From: Persebacter sp965221835
GTDB lineage: Bacteria > Pseudomonadota > Gammaproteobacteria > Tethybacterales > Persebacteraceae
NCBI GenBank assembly: GCA_965221835.1
Contig: OZ244916.1
Coordinates: 558,001-622,000 of the forward strand
DNA: 64,000 nt
Reading direction: 5' to 3'
Shown here piece after piece: positions 59,967 to 64,000 of this stretch; positions within the stretch are counted from its first letter, which is position 1, and each line of letters starts with the position of its first letter. The position numbers were made by a program, and so were the translations under genes. Under the pieces are notes generated by a model that was not told the origin of the DNA, searched no databases, and worked only from the letters and a program-made list of their open reading frames with translations.

Positions 59967-60740
59967 TCAGCGGAGAATCGCGCGTTTTTTGGGCAAATTA
60001 TCGCGGCACGGTGCGGCGTATAGCGACAATCGCGCGAATTGGTCCGGCGACAAAGTTTGCGGGCGGGCGCGTTCGTCAATCGCCGCACCGCACCAATCCA
60101 CCGAAAAATCGGATAATCCGTTTGCTAACATTTTGCGGCGTGATTGAAATGCCGCCGCGACTATTTGCGGCAGAATCGGCGAATAACGCGGGATTTTCCG
60201 CCGCCGAATTAATTTTACAACCGCCGATTCCACTTTCGGCGGCGGCGAAAACGCTTCCGGCGACACCGCCATCGCAATAACCGCATCATATTGCAACCGC
60301 ACCGACACCGTCAAACGACCGTATTCCGCCGCCCCCGGAGATGCACAAATCCGCGCAGCGACTTCTTTTTGCACCATCAGCCACATTTCTCGCGGTGCGC
60401 ATTCGGCAAGGCGAATCAGCAACGGCGTAGAAATGTTATAAGGCAAGTTTCCCGCTACGCGCATTTCGTTTTTGACAAGATGCGACAAATCTTCTTTTAA
60501 TATATCGTTTGCAATCAGGCGCAAATTTGGAAAACGGGTGCGAAGTTTCGCCGCCAAATCGCGGTCAATTTCCACCGCCGTCAATGCCGCCCCCGCCCGC
60601 AAAAAATGTTCGGTTAACGCCCCGTCACCCGGACCGACTTCCAGCATTTCTTCATTCGCCCCCGCCCCGATTTGCCGCACCATTTCGGAAATGACCGTTT
60701 TGTCGCGCAAAAAATGTTGCCCGAATCGCCGCCGCACCAT
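59967..60740 (-). CDS. rsmA: 16S rRNA dimethyladenosine transferase
   Basis: 257 residues from MVRRRFGQHFLRDK. SAM site LEVGPGDGALTEHFL (about 34-48), acidic ends VEIDRDLAAKL and NDILKED, catalytic NLPYNISTPLLIRL. It dimethylates two adenines of helix 45 in small ribosomal RNA. The ATG overlaps the pdxA stop by 1 base (TAATG). Confidence 0.95.
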   Translation of the reverse strand: MVRRRFGQHFLRDKTVISEMVRQIGAGANEEMLEVGPGDGALTEHFLRAGAALTAVEIDRDLAAKLRTRFPNLRLIANDILKEDLSHLVKNEMRVAGNLPYNISTPLLIRLAECAPREMWLMVQKEVAARICASPGAAEYGRLTVSVRLQYDAVIAMAVSPEAFSPPPKVESAVVKLIRRRKIPRYSPILPQIVAAAFQSRRKMLANGLSDFSVDWCGAAIDERARPQTLSPDQFARLSLYAAPCRDNLPKKRAILR

Positions 60741-61690
60741 TATTGTACGGAAACGGCACGCATTGCAAGATTGACCGCCGCCCGCATACTTGCGAAAGAA
60801 ATCGCGTTGCCGCCCGCCAACTCCGCCGCCGTACCGTGGTCGGGCGAAGTGCGAATAAACGGCAAACCGAGTGTGCAATTGACGGCGGAATCGGCGTATT
60901 TAATCACCGGCAATCCCTGGTCGTGATACATCGCCAAATAACAATCCGCGGCGACCGTCCGAAACATCGTATCCGCCGGAAATGGACCGGCGGCATCAAT
61001 TCCTTCCCGCATTGCCTGCGCAATTGCGGGCGCGATTTCGCGGATTTCTTCGTCGCCCATCGTGCCGCCTTCTCCGGCGTGCGGATTCAATCCGGCAACT
61101 GCAATTCGCGGATTTTTTCCGTTTGTAAAATATTGCCGCAATCCGGCGGACAAAACCCGCAATGTCGTTAAAATATTTTCGCTGCGGATTTGCGCTATCA
61201 TTTCGGATAACGGCAAATGACGGGTCGCCAACGCAACCCGCATTTTTTCGCCCGCCAGCAACATAACCGGATGTTCCGCCCCCGCCAATGCGGCGATATA
61301 TTCGGTTTGTCCGCAAAAATCAAATCCCGCTGCGCATATCGTTTGTTTGCTGACCGGTCCGGTAATCATTGCCGAAAAAACGCCGTCCGCGCACCCTTTT
61401 GTCGCGATGCGCAATTGTGCCAAAACATGTGCGGCGTTGTGCGGCGACAACTTTCCGCATTCCACGGCATCCGCGGGGCAATGCAATATCGCCGTTTGTC
61501 GTACCGCACCGGGGACATAATCGTCCGCCGAAAAAGAATCACCGCGCATCGCCGCCCGCACCGCCAAAACTTCGCGGTCGCCGACCGCAACAATCGGGAC
61601 GGAAAAATTTCCGCGTAAAATATCAAGACACAAATCGGGACCGATTCCCGCCGGATCTCCGACGGTGAGTATCAGCGGTTTAACCGTCAT
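60740..61690 (-). CDS. pdxA: 4-hydroxythreonine-4-phosphate dehydrogenase
   Basis: 316 residues. ILTVGDPAGIGPDLCLDIL, metal His in HNAAHVLAQL (His near 130), HAGEGGTMGDEEI, and MYHDQGLPVIKY. It oxidises the phosphothreonine intermediate in vitamin B6 synthesis. It overlaps surA by 11 bases. Confidence 0.95.
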   Translation of the reverse strand: MTVKPLILTVGDPAGIGPDLCLDILRGNFSVPIVAVGDREVLAVRAAMRGDSFSADDYVPGAVRQTAILHCPADAVECGKLSPHNAAHVLAQLRIATKGCADGVFSAMITGPVSKQTICAAGFDFCGQTEYIAALAGAEHPVMLLAGEKMRVALATRHLPLSEMIAQIRSENILTTLRVLSAGLRQYFTNGKNPRIAVAGLNPHAGEGGTMGDEEIREIAPAIAQAMREGIDAAGPFPADTMFRTVAADCYLAMYHDQGLPVIKYADSAVNCTLGLPFIRTSPDHGTAAELAGGNAISFASMRAAVNLAMRAVSVQ

Positions 61691-62924
61691 TCAAGCCGCC
61701 GAACTCCGGATCCACGACGATAATATAAGCGCGGTCGCGCAACTTTTGCAGCCATTCTTCCCTTTGCGCCAACGCCCGCCGTTCGCGCAAAATTTCGCGC
61801 GCCATTTCGCGCGCATCGTCCATATCAATTTCTTGCCGCTGATTGATTCGCACGAGATGAATGCCGAAAGGCGATGTTAGCGGCGTTCCTATTTCGCCCG
61901 TTTCCATATCCAACACCGGGGCGAAATAATCGGGCAATCCGCTGACCGGAAACCAGCCGATAACGCCGTCTTTGTCCGCGCTTTCTTTGTCGCGAGAATA
62001 ACGTTTCGCCAACGCCGAAAAATCTTCCCCTGCCGACAATCGCGAATGCAAATCGTTTGCCAATTCTTCCTCGTTCAAATCCAAAAAAATATGCGATAAA
62101 TTCACTTGCGAAACGCTGTCGCCGGCACCGCCGCCGCGCACATCCAAAAGTTGCAACAGATGAAATCCGCGCGCGGTTTCAATCGGTTCGCTGACATCGC
62201 CGGGCGTCATTTTTAATATCTCCGGGGTAAATGCCGCCGGTAATTGATTCAATGTTTTCCAGCCCAAATCGCCGTTTTCTTCCGCATCATCCGCCGAAGA
62301 ATGCACCCGTGCCAAAAGCGCGAACGATGCGCCTGTTTCCAAAATCTGCTTTCGCAAACCTTCAATTTTCGCCGCCGCATTTTCGCCGCCGTCAATCCGC
62401 AAATGCCGCAAGCGATATTCCCTTTCGCCAAACAAGCCGGATTCGGTTTTCAGAAATGTTTCAACATCTTTTTCGTACACATCGGTTTTGCCGAAAACTT
62501 CGCGATAAAAAATCGCTTCTATTTGCAAATCTTCCAGCAAACCGCGATAAAAATCGTCCCACGACAATCCGAAGTTGTCGCGCACCGCACCGCGCAAAGC
62601 GGCATTGTCGGAAACATTCAAGCGTTCGCGCAAACCCGTGAGACGTTGTTCCACCATCGCATCGGGGATTTGCACGCCCAAACTGCGCGCCCGTTGCAAT
62701 TGTAGGGCGCGAAAAATCAGCGAATCCGCCGCCCGCCGCCGTGCCGCCGTCTCGTCCAATGTTTCACCGGCGGAATCGGCACGCTGCATTAGTTTGTCTG
62801 CCAGCCGTTCAATTTCCAGACGGGTGATGCCGTCGTTATTGACGATAATCGCCAAAGTGTTAATTTTGTCCGCCGCCGTTGCCGGTGCCGTCAACGCCAA
62901 TATTAATATGAGTAAGAATCGCAT
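61680..62924 (-). CDS. surA: Periplasmic chaperone/peptidyl-prolyl isomerase SurA
   Basis: 414 residues from MRFLLILILALTAPATAADK, a signal peptide; a longer frame upstream is not needed. N-terminal chaperone region (VNNDGITRLEIERLADKLMQ, about 27-46), then two parvulin domains: YRLRHLRIDGGE...SFALLARVHSSADDAEENGDLGW and VNLSHIFLDL...DFSALAKRYSRDKESADKDGVIGW. It delivers outer-membrane proteins such as the barrels in this window. TATAAT lies 6 bases before the ATG, so its message is predicted leaderless. Confidence 0.93.
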   Translation of the reverse strand: MRFLLILILALTAPATAADKINTLAIIVNNDGITRLEIERLADKLMQRADSAGETLDETAARRRAADSLIFRALQLQRARSLGVQIPDAMVEQRLTGLRERLNVSDNAALRGAVRDNFGLSWDDFYRGLLEDLQIEAIFYREVFGKTDVYEKDVETFLKTESGLFGEREYRLRHLRIDGGENAAAKIEGLRKQILETGASFALLARVHSSADDAEENGDLGWKTLNQLPAAFTPEILKMTPGDVSEPIETARGFHLLQLLDVRGGGAGDSVSQVNLSHIFLDLNEEELANDLHSRLSAGEDFSALAKRYSRDKESADKDGVIGWFPVSGLPDYFAPVLDMETGEIGTPLTSPFGIHLVRINQRQEIDMDDAREMAREILRERRALAQREEWLQKLRDRAYIIVVDPEFGGLNDG

Positions 62925-62930
62925 TTCGCA

Positions 62931-62936
62931 ATTATA
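62931..62936 (-). promoter_or_regulatory. surA: -10 box 6 bases before surA
   Basis: On the minus strand TGCATATAAT, then TGCGAA, then ATG; the predicted +1 is the A of ATG. Confidence 0.55.
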
Positions 62937-62954
62937 TGCAATTGCGCGCCGATA

Positions 62955-62963
62955 TGCTAAAAT
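62955..62963 (+). promoter_or_regulatory. grxD: Extended -10 promoter 6 bases before grxD
   Basis: TGCTAAAAT, then GCGGCG, then ATG. Divergent from the surA box in a 45-base gap. Confidence 0.55.
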
Positions 62964-62969
62964 GCGGCG

Positions 62970-63305
62970 ATGGAAGTTAAAGATAAAATTTTTGAACAGG
63001 TCAGCAACAATCCGGTCGTGTTGTACATGAAAGGGTCGCCGAATTTTCCGCAGTGCGGTTTTTCGTCGCTTGCGGTGGATATTCTCAAACGGTGCGGCGT
63101 TGCAAATCTCGTCACCGTGGATGTCCTCGCCGATTCTGATGTCCGGCAAGGCATAAAAGAATACGCGAATTGGCCGACAATTCCGCAGTTGTACATCAAC
63201 GGCGAATTTGTCGGCGGCGCAGACATTATGCGCGAAATGTACGCCGCCGGCGAACTCGCCAAAATGCTCCCGCCCGAAGCCCTGGAAGCCAAACCGAAAA
63301 ACTGA
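62970..63305 (+). CDS. grxD: Monothiol glutaredoxin
   Basis: 111 residues. Active site PQCGFSS (single Cys, CGFS), preceded by VVLYMKGSPNFPQ; WPTIPQLYINGEFVGGADIMREM binds glutathione. It transfers iron-sulfur clusters. Convergent with argH. Confidence 0.95.
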   Translation: MEVKDKIFEQVSNNPVVLYMKGSPNFPQCGFSSLAVDILKRCGVANLVTVDVLADSDVRQGIKEYANWPTIPQLYINGEFVGGADIMREMYAAGELAKMLPPEALEAKPKN

Positions 63306-63365
63306 TTTCAGAATCGTTTCGTGCCGCAAACTATTACGGCACCATTTCCGCCGTATTCCGCGCAA

Positions 63366-64000
63366 TCAATCGCCGTCCAACACCGCACGGCGTTTAGCGA
63401 TTTGACGGCGTACTTCTTCGGGGGCGGTGCCGCCGATGTGATTTCGTTTTCGCACCGCATTTTCCGGGCGCACCGATTCCAATGCGCCTTCGTCGGCATC
63501 GGGTGCGTATTTTTGCAATTCGGCGAGAGTCATTTCTTCCAATCGCCGCCCCGCCGCCGATAAATTTTTAACAATCGCCGCAACCGCCCCGTGCGCATCC
63601 CGAAACGGCATTCCCCGCACAGTCAAATAATCCGCCAATTCGGTCGCTGTCGGATAACCCGAATCTAACAACGCGCGCATTTTTTCCGGATTCGGACGCA
63701 TCGCATCCAGCATTGCCGCAAAAATATCCGCGCTTGCCAAAGTCGCATCCGCACATGCAAAAACCGCCGCCTTGTCTTCCTGATTGTCTTTGTTGTATGC
63801 CAGCGGTTGCCCCTTCATCAGCATCAGCAGCGACATCAGTGCGCCCGCCGTGCCGCCCGCTTTTCCGCGAATCAACTCCGCCGCATCCGGATTTTTTTTC
63901 TGCGGCATAATGGAAGACCCGGTGCAAAAAGAATCGTCCAGCGAAATGCAAGAAAACGGCGGCGAACACCACAAAACAACTTCTTCGCAAAAACGCGATA
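63366..64000 (-). CDS. argH: Argininosuccinate lyase, C-terminal part
   Basis: The gene runs off the window end; about 211 residues are visible. Signature GSSIMPQKKNPDAAELIRGKAGG with the mobile-loop catalytic Ser, preceded by EEVVLWCSPPF and followed by MLMKGQPLAYNKDNQEDKAAVF. It cleaves argininosuccinate to arginine and fumarate. Confidence 0.93.
   Translation of the reverse strand, partial: SRFCEEVVLWCSPPFSCISLDDSFCTGSSIMPQKKNPDAAELIRGKAGGTAGALMSLLMLMKGQPLAYNKDNQEDKAAVFACADATLASADIFAAMLDAMRPNPEKMRALLDSGYPTATELADYLTVRGMPFRDAHGAVAAIVKNLSAAGRRLEEMTLAELQKYAPDADEGALESVRPENAVRKRNHIGGTAPEEVRRQIAKRRAVLDGD

Noticed and set aside
1..64000. tRNA, rRNA, prophage or replication-origin features
   Set aside because: No cloverleaf-like gene, rRNA motif, phage structural gene, or dnaA/parAB cluster was seen.

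Overview
The window looks like a chromosomal segment of a gammaproteobacterium. The evidence is gene order: smc-zipA-ligA, surA-pdxA-rsmA, the ribBA-ribH-nusB-thiL-pgpA-pncC string, tesA divergent from ybbA-ybbP, and sdhE beside sdhB and gltA are all arrangements typical of that class. Genes are tightly packed, with many 1-14 base overlaps. Secreted ankyrin proteins, a choline-type binding protein and a carnitine-to-betaine module fit a host-associated or organic-rich habitat, but that is inference. No rRNA, tRNA, prophage or replication origin was seen.

Layout. 1-3.5 kb: a tandem family of secreted ankyrin-repeat proteins with a von Willebrand A protein. 3.7-10.8 kb: a choline/betaine-type binding protein, a zinc alcohol dehydrogenase, a peptide-type ABC importer operon without ATPases but with a small SGNH hydrolase, and a LutA-like protein. 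10.9-19.3 kb: acpP-fabF-smc-zipA-ligA. 19.3-24 kb: a Cys-rich outer-membrane protein broken by an in-frame TGA, a palindromic element, then a BKACE enzyme and a carnitine dehydrogenase-thioesterase fusion. 24.2-32.7 kb: ybbP-ybbA, tesA, dsbB and the riboflavin/thiamine/nusB string; its NusB carries an extra N-terminal domain. 32.7-37 kb: composite palindromic repeats around an intact paralogue of the Cys-rich protein and an IS30-family element inserted into one of the palindromes. 37-42.9 kb: enoyl-CoA hydratase, zapE, a GT22-like mannosyltransferase, map and purD. 43.1-49.05 kb: a complete-looking type II-C CRISPR locus (22 repeats, cas2, cas1, cas9, tracrRNA), except that cas1 has an in-frame TAG. 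49-63 kb: gltA-sdhE-sdhB, then a transporter, a NYN protein and two small genes, then a mdh-maeB-sdhC-sdhD-small membrane protein-sdhA operon, then surA-pdxA-rsmA, grxD and the 3' end of argH.

The most interesting observations concern the CRISPR locus and gene starts. A one-base repeat variant concentrated at the cas2 end of the array pairs perfectly with the tracrRNA anti-repeat, while the older variant leaves one mismatch. Each repeat ends in an extended -10 promoter (TGCTATAAT) that would start transcription inside the spacer and leave 24 spacer bases. Several chromosomal genes have the same kind of extended -10 box 6-7 bases before the start codon, which predicts leaderless mRNAs. tesA and ybbA even share one CATG as their divergent start codons.
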